Source: an uncultured bacterium
Lineage (GTDB): Bacteria > Pseudomonadota > Alphaproteobacteria > Sphingomonadales > Sphingomonadaceae
Length of the DNA: 64,000 nt
NCBI GenBank assembly: GCA_942636505.2
Contig: CALOGB020000144.1
Coordinates: 1 to 64,000, forward strand
Direction: 5' to 3'
Positions 53,853 to 63,885 of this stretch are shown piece after piece. Both the position numbers and the translations under genes were made by a program. How positions within the stretch are numbered: position 1 is the stretch's first letter; each line of letters begins with the position of its first letter. The notes beneath the pieces are model-generated. The model saw nothing but the letters and a program-made list of their open reading frames with translations. It had not been told where the DNA came from and ran no database searches.

Positions 53853-54122
53853 CGCCTCGGTGGCATCTCGCCGATCTCGTCGGCAGCCTTGGCGTTACCG
53901 GTCCTAGGCTGCGTCTTGTGACTTTTAATAGTGAGGCGCGCATCGGCCTAGATCTTACTGCGCAATCGATCCAATCGCTGACATTCGCCTGCGGACACAG
54001 CTCCCCAAATCTGTGCTGCTCATTCACCGGCATCGGCGCCATCCATACCGGTTGCTCGGCCTTCTTCGATGTACGCTTCGGCGCTAGTCTGTCGGTCAAC
54101 GCAAGCATCGAAGGTGCTGAGC

Positions 54123-54635
54123 GGAAACTCGTGCCGGTCCATCGTGGTGCAATTCCGTACGAGCTGCTCGAAGGCGAGCTGTTTGGCTATTTCAAGGACA
54201 GTTTCGCCGGCGCGACGAGCGACCGTCCCGGACTCGTCGAGACTGCTGCTGGCGGCACGCTGTTCCTCGACGAAATCGGCGAATTGCCCGCAGCAACGCC
54301 GGTCAAGCTGCTCCGCTTCCTGGCTGACGGCAGCTTCCAGCCGGTGGGCGCCCACGCGTCGCGTATAATGGACGTCAGCATTGTCGCCGCTACCCACCGC
54401 GACTTGGCCGCCTGCGTTGCCGACTGCAGCTTCCGCGAAGACCTGTATTACCGCCTGAAGGTCGTCGTTCTGCACACGCCGTCACTCGACGAACGCCAGA
54501 GCGACGTGCCCTGCTCTCCTCGGTTTTCTAGGCCGCGCGAGTGACCGCACCGGCCCGTTCACCACCGACGCGCTGGGCCTGCTAGCTACGCGGCGCTGGC
54601 CCGGCAACTTCCGTGAACTCGCCACAGGCACTGGA
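54123..54635 (+). pseudogene. fragment of a sigma-54 activator (NtrC type)
   Basis: The AAA+ core is recognisable: VHRGAIPYELLEGELFGYFK, the Walker B strand GTLFLDEIGELPAATPVKLL, SIVAATHRDLAACV, FREDLYYRLKVV. The GAFTGA loop has decayed to DSFAGA, no Walker A is present, and the frame ends at 54544. A further frame (about 54540-54635) continues with FTTDALGLLATRRWPGNFRE, the end of the AAA+ domain. It is therefore a frameshifted remnant without its receiver and DNA-binding parts. Confidence 0.7.
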
Positions 54636-54887
54636 AGAGGAGATAGCAGCGCTTTGGCGTTGTCCAATCGGCTTCCCACATGGTCATCGCCGCGGCGTAG
54701 GCTGCTAACCGGCTCGACCTGTTCACACGACCAAGTTCGCCGTCACATACTTGGCCGGCAAGGCCGATCAACGAACGCCGCGAGAGCTCCCGCAGCGCCT
54801 TTGTCGAAATGCCGCGGAAAGAACACCGATCACGAGCAGCACTGTAGAGCCCTCCCCATCGCCTGATATCGGTCGAACTCGCCGCAG
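54636..54887. other. no supported gene
   Basis: About 250 bases after the sigma-54 remnant and before the GH35-type gene. No convincing frame; possibly more decayed coding DNA. Confidence 0.3.
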
Positions 54888-56522
54888 TTACTTGTAATTA
54901 CCCATGATCACCTTGAGAACGACCGGCGTGGTGAGGTTGATCCCGTAGTCGGTCTGGTCGCCGTTCCACACGCGGCTCATCACCCATCGTCCGTCGACCA
55001 CACGACCTTCTTCGACGCGGAATACCGAACCGTTCTTCGGGCCATCCTTCGCCGTCCCGAAGTTCAGGCGGACGTGATCGCCGACCACGAGAAATTCGTT
55101 CGGCGACAGGTGCGCGACGGCAACGCCGCCCACAGGCTGCTTCGCCCAAATGGGCGGCTCGGACTTGATCCAGGTCCAGTCCTTCTGACCGAACTGCCAT
55201 TCGCCGTAACTGGTGGCGATCGTCCAGTTCCCCATGGTGGTAGACTGAGGAGCGGTCGGCCCCGTGTTCTCGTCGGGCTTGGCTGCACCCCAGGTCGGAT
55301 GCTCGTACGCGATCTTCGCCCAGTCGCGCGCCATCGTCGAAAGGGCTGCGTATTTCAGCCCGATCGCATCGACCGTGTCGTCGTCGAGCGCCTTCGCCCC
55401 GAGCGGATAGTTGAAATACCCGGTGTCATCCATGCCGAACGGCGCGTAGCCGATCGCACCGCGCCCGAGCGCCGCATAGAAGAACCGCGCAAACTCCTTC
55501 GCATTGCCGATCTCGGGTACCATCAGCGCGTTGTCGGACCGCGCATACGCGTCGAGGTACAACGCGACATGACCTGCATCGCGGTCGTAGATATCGGGCG
55601 CCTGGAAATCGATCGCGGGCGCGGCCGTCTTCCAGATGTCGAGCACGTCCTGCTGCGGTCCGCCGCTCGCGACTCCGGTCGGATCGGGCACGTTCGAGGG
55701 CCCTGCAAGCGACGCGTTGACGTACATCGGCAGCGGCTTGATCGCCTTACCCGCCGCGGCGATCTCGTCGACGAAGCGCGCCGTGTGCCAGGTGTTGAAC
55801 GCTCGGTCGGCCTGCGCGCCGAACATCTGCGTCCAACTGCCACCCGGTTTCTTCAGCGCCTTGGCCAGATCTGCCGGCACCGGCTTTGCGAACACCGCAT
55901 TGGCCTGCGGGCCGTAGTCGCGTGGCGAGCGATAGCTGCCGACTTCGTTCTCGGGCTGCACCATGATCACCGTGTTCTGAGGATCATGCGCCTTCAGATA
56001 TTTCATTACCTCGACGAACGCGCGCTTGTCCGCCTCCAGCGTCGCACGAAACATCGGCGAATGGACATAATGGTCGGTGCCGTCCTTCATCTTCATCCGC
56101 GGAAAACGGCGATTGTCGGCCTTGAACCAATCTGGCGTGTAGCCGGGCGAGGTGTTCTTCCACGTCCCGAACCAGAGCAGTACGACGCGCTTGTCATGCG
56201 TCCGCGCCTGATCGAGCAACGTCTGGAGAAAGCTCAGGTCGAACCTTCCCTCGACCGGCTCGACCTGCTGCCACGCGATCGGGATCTCGACGGTGTTGGC
56301 ATGCATCCGGTCGAGCATCGGCCACACCTGCGGCAGCGCGGAGGCATAGTTGCTGCTGTTGTTGACCTGCGCGCCAAGCATCAGGAACGGCGCACCGTCG
56401 ACGATCAGCGCATGCCGACCCGCCTTGCTGACGATCCGCGGAACCTCGGTCATGGTCTGCGCGGACGCGGTACCGCCGCTCAACGACACGGAGAGGGCTA
56501 CGCCCGCGATTAGCTTATTCAT
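54888..56522 (-). CDS. GH35-type beta-galactosidase with DUF5597 C-terminal domain
   Basis: The 544-residue exported enzyme has a signal peptide from the ATG at 56522 (KLIAGVALSVSLSGGTASA). A TIM barrel holds the GH35-like acid/base pair motif MVQPENEVGS (Glu193) and a second Glu in ALMVPEIGNAKE (Glu337), the likely nucleophile. The C-terminal 120 residues match DUF5597 beta domains attached to such enzymes. In Xanthomonas xyloglucan loci this type removes beta-galactose from xyloglucan side chains. It is divergent from the GH31 gene, 190 bases apart, presumably sharing a regulatory region. Confidence 0.85.
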   Translation of the reverse strand: MNKLIAGVALSVSLSGGTASAQTMTEVPRIVSKAGRHALIVDGAPFLMLGAQVNNSSNYASALPQVWPMLDRMHANTVEIPIAWQQVEPVEGRFDLSFLQTLLDQARTHDKRVVLLWFGTWKNTSPGYTPDWFKADNRRFPRMKMKDGTDHYVHSPMFRATLEADKRAFVEVMKYLKAHDPQNTVIMVQPENEVGSYRSPRDYGPQANAVFAKPVPADLAKALKKPGGSWTQMFGAQADRAFNTWHTARFVDEIAAAGKAIKPLPMYVNASLAGPSNVPDPTGVASGGPQQDVLDIWKTAAPAIDFQAPDIYDRDAGHVALYLDAYARSDNALMVPEIGNAKEFARFFYAALGRGAIGYAPFGMDDTGYFNYPLGAKALDDDTVDAIGLKYAALSTMARDWAKIAYEHPTWGAAKPDENTGPTAPQSTTMGNWTIATSYGEWQFGQKDWTWIKSEPPIWAKQPVGGVAVAHLSPNEFLVVGDHVRLNFGTAKDGPKNGSVFRVEEGRVVDGRWVMSRVWNGDQTDYGINLTTPVVLKVIMGNYK

Positions 56523-56712
56523 ACGAACCAAGACTGCATCCTTCTCCGTGAGCGCAAAGCGAACGGGTTACGCCCGGATTTCTAGTCCCGGGGTGCGACG
56601 ATCAACGGAAATACAGTTGATCCATCTCCCGTATCTGCAATTATACGACAAAATCGCCGTTCCGGCCATGATCGCGTTACCGTAAGGGCATAAGCCCGTG
56701 GAGAGGATTTTA

Positions 56713-59127
56713 ATGCATATTGCCCAAGCCCGTGTCGTCACGCAGCCGTCCGATCAGTCCGGCAAGACGTCACGACTAGACCGCTCGTCGCGGGGCTGGT
56801 CGTCGCGCCTGGTCGCACGGTTGGCTATTGGTGTCGCGCTCGCGACGCTCGGCACCACCGCCTTTGCCGCACCGATCGCGACGGTCGATCGCAACGGCAG
56901 CCTGGTTTCGGTCGAGGCCTATGCCCCGAACATCGTCCGTGTGACGATCGCGACCGACCGTGGGCAGGTCGACGCGCCCCCCGGCGATGGTCCCAACGCA
57001 AAGCCCGATGCCGCCGGCTGGACGCACCGTAACGACGCAGGCGCCGACGTCTTCACTTCGTCCGCGCTGTCGCTGTCGGTCGACGCCAAGCCCTGGCCCA
57101 AGGCGCCGTCGCAGATGGAGCGCTATTTCGCGCCGTCGCTGCCGCCCGTGTCGGTGACGATCCGCAAGCCCGACGGCTCGATGCTGACGCAGATGACCGG
57201 CTGGGAAATGGCGCCGCACACCGTCAACGGCGAGAAGACGTTCCGCGTCGGCGCGAGCTTCGCCTCGCCCGCAGACGAGCATTATTACGGCCTGGGCCAG
57301 AATCAGGAAGGCAAGCTCGATCTGCGCGGCCGCACGATCGACTGCCGCCACAATTACGATGCGCCGGCGGGCGAGACGGTGTGCGTACCGTTCATGGTCA
57401 CCAACAAGGGTTACGGCATCGTCTGGGACAACCCGTCCTCGACAATCGTCTCCCCCGGCCTGCACAGCGCGACGCACTGGCAGTCGGAAGTCGGCGAGCG
57501 CGTCTCGTTCTTCGTCATCACCGGCGCTACTACCGACGAAATCTATGCCGGCTACGCCACGCTGACCGGCACCACGCCGCTGCCGCCAAAGGCCGCGTTC
57601 GGCCTCATCCAGAGCAAGGCGCGCTACGAGACCGAGAAGGAACTGCTCGACGTCGCCAACGGGTATCGGAGCCGCGGCCTGCCGCTCGACATCATGGTGC
57701 TCGACTGGTTCTATTGGTCGCGCATGGGTCAGCTCGATATCGACCGGAATTACTTCCCCGATCCCAAGGGCATGAACGACAAGCTTAAGTCGATGGGGAT
57801 GCATTCGATCATCAGCGTCTGGCCGCGGTTCGAGAAGGAATCGCGCTACTTCGACCTGTTGTCGACCAAGGGCTGGTTGCTGAAAGACAAGGACGGCAAC
57901 GTCGTCGACGGCCTGCCGATCCGGTCCGACCGCGCGGGCGCGTTGCTTGACAGCACCAACCCCGATGCGCGCCACTGGTTCTGGGACCGGATCCGCGACA
58001 ACATCGCCAGCCAGGGCTTCGACTGGTTCTGGCTCGACGAGACCGAACCAGACCTGGTGCCCGATGGCAGCTTCTATTCGATCGGTTCGGGCGATCGCTA
58101 TCACAACGTCTTCCCGCTGCTCCACACGATGAGCGTGGCGGACGGGTCGGCGAAGGATCGCCCCACGATGCGCAACCTGATCCTGTCGCGCGCGGCTTAT
58201 CTCGGCGCACAGCGCAACGGCGGGCTGTTCTGGTCGTCGGACATCAAGTCGACCTGGGAGGCGCTGCACCGGCAGGTGCCCGCCGGGCTCGGCTTCACCG
58301 CGAGCGGCATGGCCTATTGGGGCAGCGACATCGGCGGCTGGCAATGGCCGAACGGACCCAAGGCAACGCGTCCGGTGCTGCTCGATCCAGCGGGCGCGAC
58401 CGCAATGGCGCCCGACTACGCGGATTATCCCGAGTTGTTCACGCGCTGGTTCGGCTACAGCGTCTTCACGCCGACGTTGCGGATCCATGGCCAGCGGCCG
58501 GCCACCGCGATCTGGCAGTACGGCACCGCGGCCGAGCCGGTCCTCGCGAACTTCCTGAAGCTGCGCTATTCGCTGATGCCGTACATTTATTCGCTCGGTC
58601 GCCACACGTACGAGAGCAATGCGCCGATGATGCGTGCGCTGTTCATGGATTTCCCGAACGATCCCAACGTCGCCGACATGGGCGACGAATATATGTTCGG
58701 CCCCGCCTTCCTGGTCGCGCCCGTTACCGAGCAGGGCAAGACCAGCCGCCAGGTCTATCTGCCGGCGGGTGCCGAATGGTATGACTACTGGACCAACCAG
58801 CGGTTCACGGGCGGCCAGACCGTCACCGCGAATGCGCCGATCGACAAGATCCCGCTGTTCGTACGCGCCGGGTCGATCATCCCGATGGGCGTCCAGGTGC
58901 CGAGCACCGCGACCGCGCAGGCGCTCGAGAGCATCCGCGTCTATCCGGGCGCAGATGCCAACTTCGCGCTGTACGATGATGACGGCGTGACCAACGACTA
59001 TCGCACCAAGGGCGGGCGCAAGGCAGTGCTGCGCTGGGACGACAAGACCCGGAGGCTCACCGCATCGGGCAAGCTGCCGACCGGGCAGGACGCCGCGTCG
59101 CTGGTCCAGATCGTCTCGGCGAAGTGA
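56713..59127 (+). CDS. GH31 alpha-xylosidase
   Basis: The 804-residue exported enzyme starts at the ATG at 56713 (GGAGAGGA upstream) with an unusually long basic N-terminus before the hydrophobic core (LAIGVALATLGTTAFA). The GH31 domain follows an N-terminal beta sandwich. FDWFWLDETEPD carries the nucleophile Asp442 and YWGSDIGGWQW the acid/base Asp539. YPELFTRWFGYSVFTPTLRI and the final beta domains complete it. Family members of this length in such loci are alpha-xylosidases releasing xylose from xyloglucan oligosaccharides; other GH31 specificities (transferase, glucosidase) cannot be excluded. Confidence 0.88.
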   Translation: MHIAQARVVTQPSDQSGKTSRLDRSSRGWSSRLVARLAIGVALATLGTTAFAAPIATVDRNGSLVSVEAYAPNIVRVTIATDRGQVDAPPGDGPNAKPDAAGWTHRNDAGADVFTSSALSLSVDAKPWPKAPSQMERYFAPSLPPVSVTIRKPDGSMLTQMTGWEMAPHTVNGEKTFRVGASFASPADEHYYGLGQNQEGKLDLRGRTIDCRHNYDAPAGETVCVPFMVTNKGYGIVWDNPSSTIVSPGLHSATHWQSEVGERVSFFVITGATTDEIYAGYATLTGTTPLPPKAAFGLIQSKARYETEKELLDVANGYRSRGLPLDIMVLDWFYWSRMGQLDIDRNYFPDPKGMNDKLKSMGMHSIISVWPRFEKESRYFDLLSTKGWLLKDKDGNVVDGLPIRSDRAGALLDSTNPDARHWFWDRIRDNIASQGFDWFWLDETEPDLVPDGSFYSIGSGDRYHNVFPLLHTMSVADGSAKDRPTMRNLILSRAAYLGAQRNGGLFWSSDIKSTWEALHRQVPAGLGFTASGMAYWGSDIGGWQWPNGPKATRPVLLDPAGATAMAPDYADYPELFTRWFGYSVFTPTLRIHGQRPATAIWQYGTAAEPVLANFLKLRYSLMPYIYSLGRHTYESNAPMMRALFMDFPNDPNVADMGDEYMFGPAFLVAPVTEQGKTSRQVYLPAGAEWYDYWTNQRFTGGQTVTANAPIDKIPLFVRAGSIIPMGVQVPSTATAQALESIRVYPGADANFALYDDDGVTNDYRTKGGRKAVLRWDDKTRRLTASGKLPTGQDAASLVQIVSAK

Positions 59128-59939
59128 TGCGCGGCGAAGTGATGCGCGGCATCGCCATTGCGGCGCTGGCGGCGACCTCGTCGGCCGCCGCGGCACAGAC
59201 CAATGTCCCGGGCGATCCCTATGCCGGTGATCCGGTCGGGATCGTCGCGGCCCCCTGCCCCGCGCATCCGTCGCCGACCGATGGCGCCGGATGGGAGGCC
59301 TGGAAGCTGCACATGCTCACGCGCGACTTCGGCCAGTTGTGCCGGTACCGCCCGCAGAACGAACAGCTGAAGGCATCCCGCATGCCGGTGCGCGTCGTCT
59401 TCATGGGCGATTCGATCACCGACAACTGGATCGGCGCGGACTCAGCGTTGTTCACCGGCGGACTGATCGATCGCGGCATCGGCGGGCAGACCACGCCGCA
59501 GATGCTGGTGCGCTTCCGCGAGGACGTGATCGCGCTCAAGCCGCGCGCGGTCCACATCATGGCGGGCACCAACGACATCGCCGGCAACACCGGCGCCTCG
59601 ACGATGTCGATCGTGCAGGGCAACATCGCCAGCATGGCCGACCTCGCGCGTGCGAACGGCATCAAGGTCATCATCGCATCGACCCCGCCCGCCGCCGCCT
59701 TCCCGTGGAGCAAGGACAAGCAGCCGGTCCCGCAGATCCGCGCGCTCAACACCTGGTTGAAGGCCTATGCTGCGAAGAACGGCTTCACTTATGTCGATTA
59801 CTACACCGCGCTTGCCACGCCCGAGGGCGCGATGAAGCCGGGGCTGGCGAGCGACGGCGTCCACCCGACTTCCGCCGGCTATGCGGTAATGCGCCCGCTG
59901 GCGCTCGCCGCGATCCGCCGGACCGTCGCAGCCAAGTGA
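59127..59939 (+). CDS. SGNH/GDSL-family esterase
   Basis: The 270-residue protein overlaps the GH31 stop (TGATG) and has a signal peptide (GIAIAALAATSSAAAAQ; an ATG at 59142 is an alternative start). The four SGNH blocks are present: VVFMGDSITDNW with the nucleophile Ser, GGQTTPQML with the Gly, MAGTNDIAG with the Asn, and SDGVHPTSAGY with Asp and His. In comparable loci it is a xyloglucan-type acetylesterase. Deacetylation would let the glycosidases act; this role is inferred from context. Confidence 0.85.
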   Translation: MRGEVMRGIAIAALAATSSAAAAQTNVPGDPYAGDPVGIVAAPCPAHPSPTDGAGWEAWKLHMLTRDFGQLCRYRPQNEQLKASRMPVRVVFMGDSITDNWIGADSALFTGGLIDRGIGGQTTPQMLVRFREDVIALKPRAVHIMAGTNDIAGNTGASTMSIVQGNIASMADLARANGIKVIIASTPPAAAFPWSKDKQPVPQIRALNTWLKAYAAKNGFTYVDYYTALATPEGAMKPGLASDGVHPTSAGYAVMRPLALAAIRRTVAAK

Positions 59940-61573
59940 GTATCGATCTCAGCCGCCGTTCAGTTCTCGCCGGGATCGCCGCACTTGGTCCCGCAACACA
60001 TGCGCTAGCGCAGAGCCCGATGGGGCTGGCGCGGGGCCCGGTGCAACCGACCTGGCAATCGCTGGTCGATCACTATCGCTACCCCGAGTGGTTCCGCGAC
60101 GCGAAGCTCGGCCTGTGGTCGCATTGGGGGCCGCAATCGGTGCCCGAGCAGGGCGACTGGTACGGCAGATTCATGTATATGCAGGGCCACCCCGCCTACG
60201 AACATCACCTCAAGACCTATGGTCATCCGACCAAGTCGGGGATGATGGAGGTGATGAACCGCTGGACCGCGGAGCGTTGGAATCCCGACGCGCTGATCGC
60301 CCGCTATGCCAAGGCGGGGGCGAAATATTTCGTCTCGCTCGCCAATCATCACGACAATCTCGACTGCTACGACAGCCGCTATCACGCCTGGAATTCGCTC
60401 CGCGTCGGGCCGAAGCGCGACGTCGTCGGCACCTGGGAAAAGGCCGCGCGGAAAGCCGGGCTCAAGTTCGGCGTCTCGAACCACGCCGCGCACAGCTGGC
60501 ACTGGTATCAGACCGCCTATGGCTATGACCCGACCGGTCCGCTGAAGGGCCAACGCTACGACGCGTTCACGCTGCGCACCGCCGACGGGCACGGCAAGTG
60601 GTGGGACGGGCTCGATCCGCAACAGCTCTATACCGGCGCACACGCGGTCCTGCCGAACGGCATCGACACGGTGGCGGCGATGAACGCGTGGCACGACGCG
60701 AACGACGGCCAATGGATCGAGACACCGCCGCCGAACGATCCGGGCTATGCCGCGAAATGGCTGCTGCGCCAGACCGACCTGATCGACAAGTACAAGCCCG
60801 ACTTCTGCTATTTCGACGATTACGAGCTGCCGTTCGGCCCGATCGGGCTTCAGGCAGCGGCGGATTACTATAACCGCTCGATCGCGTGGCATGGCAAGAT
60901 CGACGTCGTGCTGACCGCCAAGCAGTTGAAGCCCTATGCACGGTTCGGCCTTGTCCAGGACGTCGAGCGCGGCTTCACCGATCATCTGTGGGACGAGCCG
61001 TGGCAGACCGATACGTGCATCGGCGACTGGTTTTACAACGTCGCGCGGCTCAACGACAAAAGCTACAAGACCGCCGAGCAGGTCATCCAGCGGCTTGCCG
61101 ATGTCGTGTCGAAGAACGGCAACCTGCTGCTCTCGATCCCGCAGCCAGGCGACGGCTCGATCGACGGCGAGGAGGAGAAGATCCTCGACGGCATGAGCCG
61201 CTGGATCGCGGTCAACGACGAGGCGATCTTCGGCTCGCGGCCATGGCGGATTTATGGCGAAGGCCCGACCAAGTTGCAGGCCGGCATGCAGAACGAACAG
61301 TCTTCGGGCGTGTTCACCGCGCGCGACGTGCGCTTCACCACCAACAAGGGGGCGCTCTATGCGCTGTTCCTGGGCTGGCCGCAGGGCGAGGTCACGATCG
61401 AGGCGCTGGGACGGAACCGCTTCGCCGACGGCGTGGTCGAGCGCGTGACGTTACTCGGCGGCGGCAGCTTGGCGCACCGCCGCGATACACGCGGGTTACA
61501 TTTGACGATGCCTGCCAACCCCGGCGAGGGTTTCGTCCCCGTCCTGAAGCTGGAAGGCCGTGGGCTGGGCTAG
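59936..61573 (+). CDS. GH29 alpha-L-fucosidase
   Basis: The 545-residue enzyme starts at GTG overlapping the esterase stop (GTGA). It has a Tat signal (LSRRSVLAGIAALGPATHAL). The catalytic domain begins YPEWFRDAKLGLWSHWGPQS, a GH29 hallmark, followed by YFVSLANHHDNLDCYDSRYH, and PDFCYFDDYELPFG, whose Asp294/295 is the probable nucleophile region. The C-terminal part is a beta sandwich. It would remove the fucose that caps galactosyl side chains of xyloglucan. Xanthomonas uses a GH95 enzyme for this step, so this is a functional swap (inference). Confidence 0.88.
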   Translation: MSIDLSRRSVLAGIAALGPATHALAQSPMGLARGPVQPTWQSLVDHYRYPEWFRDAKLGLWSHWGPQSVPEQGDWYGRFMYMQGHPAYEHHLKTYGHPTKSGMMEVMNRWTAERWNPDALIARYAKAGAKYFVSLANHHDNLDCYDSRYHAWNSLRVGPKRDVVGTWEKAARKAGLKFGVSNHAAHSWHWYQTAYGYDPTGPLKGQRYDAFTLRTADGHGKWWDGLDPQQLYTGAHAVLPNGIDTVAAMNAWHDANDGQWIETPPPNDPGYAAKWLLRQTDLIDKYKPDFCYFDDYELPFGPIGLQAAADYYNRSIAWHGKIDVVLTAKQLKPYARFGLVQDVERGFTDHLWDEPWQTDTCIGDWFYNVARLNDKSYKTAEQVIQRLADVVSKNGNLLLSIPQPGDGSIDGEEEKILDGMSRWIAVNDEAIFGSRPWRIYGEGPTKLQAGMQNEQSSGVFTARDVRFTTNKGALYALFLGWPQGEVTIEALGRNRFADGVVERVTLLGGGSLAHRRDTRGLHLTMPANPGEGFVPVLKLEGRGLG

Positions 61574-61638
61574 CTTTCGACGATCCGGTCGTTCTAGCCA
61601 ACCCTAGCGGCGTATGCCAGGCGTTCTGGAGTGCCGGA

Positions 61639-63885
61639 TTATCGCGCTGCCACCGGATCGCCGTAGAACAGGCCGCGCCCGTCCGTGCCGATATAGACCC
61701 GTCCCTCGCGCCTGGGATCGCCGGAGATGACGCGGTAGCGGCCGCCCCAGCGATGCGCGTCGTCGTCGATCCGCGCCCAGGACCGTCCTTGATCCACCGA
61801 GCGCCAGGCCCCCCGGACACCGGCGAGCGTCCCTATCGCAAACAGGCCGTTCCGACCGATACCGAAGAGTTCGACCCGCAGTTCGCCATTCGCGGGCGTG
61901 AAGCTTGCGCCGCCGTCGATGCTCCGGAACAGCCGTTCGCCCGCCAGCAGCCATAATGTTCCCGTGCGGTCGGGGTCGGCCACGAGACCGCTTTGCGCTT
62001 CGCGATCTTGCCGGCCGACCGGCTTGAGATCGGCCGGCAGCCCTCGTGCCGCGACGACGGAAAAACTTGCCGCAGCATCGCGCGACACCAGCACCCGCCC
62101 ATGCAGGACGTCGATCGCGTAGAAAATCCTTGGGTCGCGTTTGTCGGCGACCGCACGGATCTTACCCGGCAGCCCGGCGACGATCGACCAATGGCGGCCG
62201 GCGTCGCGCGACACCTGCGGGATCGGGGTCGCCACGACCATCGTCGTGCCGTCGGCCGATACGGTGATCGGCCAATCGCCGTTCAGGTCCTCGCGCCGCG
62301 GTGGGTTGCCCATCGGCGGCACGGTGATCTCGGTCCAGGTGCGGCCGCCGTCCTCCGACCGCCCCATCGACGCGTCACGCGGCCTGTCCAGATACAGGCT
62401 GCCGCTTCGGACGACGACGTTCGGCGCCATCCCGGCGTAATCGATGGTGTTGGTGTTCGACATGTACGGATCGACGAACGTCGGTCGCGGCGAGCGGTCG
62501 AGATCGTCGTGCACGAAACCGGCGAGATCACCGAACCCGGAGATCAGCGGAGCGCCCCCGGTCGGCGATGCGAGCGTGATGATCGCCGTCTGTTCGATCC
62601 CGCGGGTCCAGGGCGCCCAGTCGACCGCGCCCGAACGCCTGAGCGCGCGGGTCGCATAGACCGTCGCGCCGGTCGTGTAGGCGACATGACCAGGATCGAA
62701 CGGATCGATCGCAAGGCCGGAGATCCAGTGGCCGAAATCGGCACCCTTCCCCTCGTGCAACAGGAACGGCGTCGCCGACACGTCGCGCCGGCTGCGCGGC
62801 CCGACATCGTCCCAGCTTCGGCCGTCGTCGCGGCTGATCCAGAGCGAATCCCGGTGTTTGTAGCGGTCGACGGTGCTGACCGCGACGGTTCCCGGCGACA
62901 TCGCGGACACCGCGACGCCGAGGAATGCGCCCTCTGCCCCGGTATCGCGCCACGCGGCGGGGGTCACGTCGCGGCCGGTGCCGTCGCGATCGTAACGCCA
63001 CACCGCGCCGGTCGCGATGCCGCTCGGCCCCAGCCCGCTCGCATAGCCGACCCACAGCACGCCCCGCGGATCGACGACGCCCTTGGCCGCGAGCAGCGCC
63101 GGGCCGGTCACCGCGATCCACGTCTCGCCGGCGTCATCCGACCGATACAGATGCGTGGCGCCCGGATCGGCAACGCCGGCCCACACGCGCCGGGACGGTC
63201 GGCCTCCCCCGCCGCTGGTGGGATCGACCGCGACGAAGGCGACCCCGCCATGCGTCCGCCGAAAACCGGGGCGTCCCAGCCCAGCGACCGGAAAGCGCGC
63301 GACCTTTGCCCAGGTCGCGCCGGCATCGTCGCTGCGCCACAAGCCGTCGTGCCGCGAGCCGAAGAACAGTCGCTGCGTCGCGTTGGGATCGATCGCGAGC
63401 CGTTCGCCGAGCCCTCGGCCATCCTCGTTGCCGCCCATCGCGAACGGGACGGGCGTAATCCGCCAGGATCGTCCCCGGTCGGCGGATCGCAGGATTGCCG
63501 CGGGCTGGCTGGCACCCACCCCTGCCGCCATGTAGACGACATCGGGATCGCGGGGATCGGGCGCGATGCTCTCGATACCCATGTAGCTCGGCACCGCGTT
63601 ACCGTCCTGCAGCGGCACCCAGCGCGCGATCTTTTCGTCCCAGCGATACGCGCCACCCATGTCGGTCCGGAGATAGGCGAGCCCCCGCTCCACCGCGCTG
63701 AAGACGATGTTGGGCGCATACCCGCCCGCGCCGACGGTCACGTTGGTCCAGCGATATGCCACCGCGTCCGGCGCGCGGGCGGACCCCGGCGTTGCGAGGG
63801 ACGCCAGCAGCAACGCCGTCGTCGCGACGATGCGCAGCCGCCTTGTCGAAGCCAGCCGTCCACCTGTGCGCCGCAACGGGATCAT
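61639..63885 (-). CDS. GH74 endo-xyloglucanase
   Basis: The 748-residue exported enzyme has a signal peptide (IVATTALLLASLATPGSA). It is built of repeated beta-propeller blades with Asp-box-like motifs (SADRGRSW, SDDAGATW, SRDDGRSW, SEDGGRTW, SVDQGRSW). The N-terminal GAGGYAPNIVFSAVERGLAY, RTDMGGAYRWD and the segment ISGLAIDPFDPGHVAYTTGA are GH74 signatures. It would cut the xyloglucan backbone outside or at the cell surface, feeding oligosaccharides to the GH31, GH35-type and GH29 enzymes. Its start overlaps the stop of the gene upstream, so it is probably the second gene of a minus-strand operon. No carbohydrate-binding module seen. Confidence 0.9.
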   Translation of the reverse strand: MIPLRRTGGRLASTRRLRIVATTALLLASLATPGSARAPDAVAYRWTNVTVGAGGYAPNIVFSAVERGLAYLRTDMGGAYRWDEKIARWVPLQDGNAVPSYMGIESIAPDPRDPDVVYMAAGVGASQPAAILRSADRGRSWRITPVPFAMGGNEDGRGLGERLAIDPNATQRLFFGSRHDGLWRSDDAGATWAKVARFPVAGLGRPGFRRTHGGVAFVAVDPTSGGGGRPSRRVWAGVADPGATHLYRSDDAGETWIAVTGPALLAAKGVVDPRGVLWVGYASGLGPSGIATGAVWRYDRDGTGRDVTPAAWRDTGAEGAFLGVAVSAMSPGTVAVSTVDRYKHRDSLWISRDDGRSWDDVGPRSRRDVSATPFLLHEGKGADFGHWISGLAIDPFDPGHVAYTTGATVYATRALRRSGAVDWAPWTRGIEQTAIITLASPTGGAPLISGFGDLAGFVHDDLDRSPRPTFVDPYMSNTNTIDYAGMAPNVVVRSGSLYLDRPRDASMGRSEDGGRTWTEITVPPMGNPPRREDLNGDWPITVSADGTTMVVATPIPQVSRDAGRHWSIVAGLPGKIRAVADKRDPRIFYAIDVLHGRVLVSRDAAASFSVVAARGLPADLKPVGRQDREAQSGLVADPDRTGTLWLLAGERLFRSIDGGASFTPANGELRVELFGIGRNGLFAIGTLAGVRGAWRSVDQGRSWARIDDDAHRWGGRYRVISGDPRREGRVYIGTDGRGLFYGDPVAAR

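Noticed and set aside
55074..56513. 479-codon plus-strand frame opposite the GH35-type gene
   Set aside because: Antisense shadow; no domains recognisable.
56776..59196. 806-codon open frame on the minus strand
   Set aside because: It is the antisense shadow of the GH31 gene: Arg/Asp/Gly-rich, no motifs, no ribosome site. GC-rich coding DNA often leaves this frame open.
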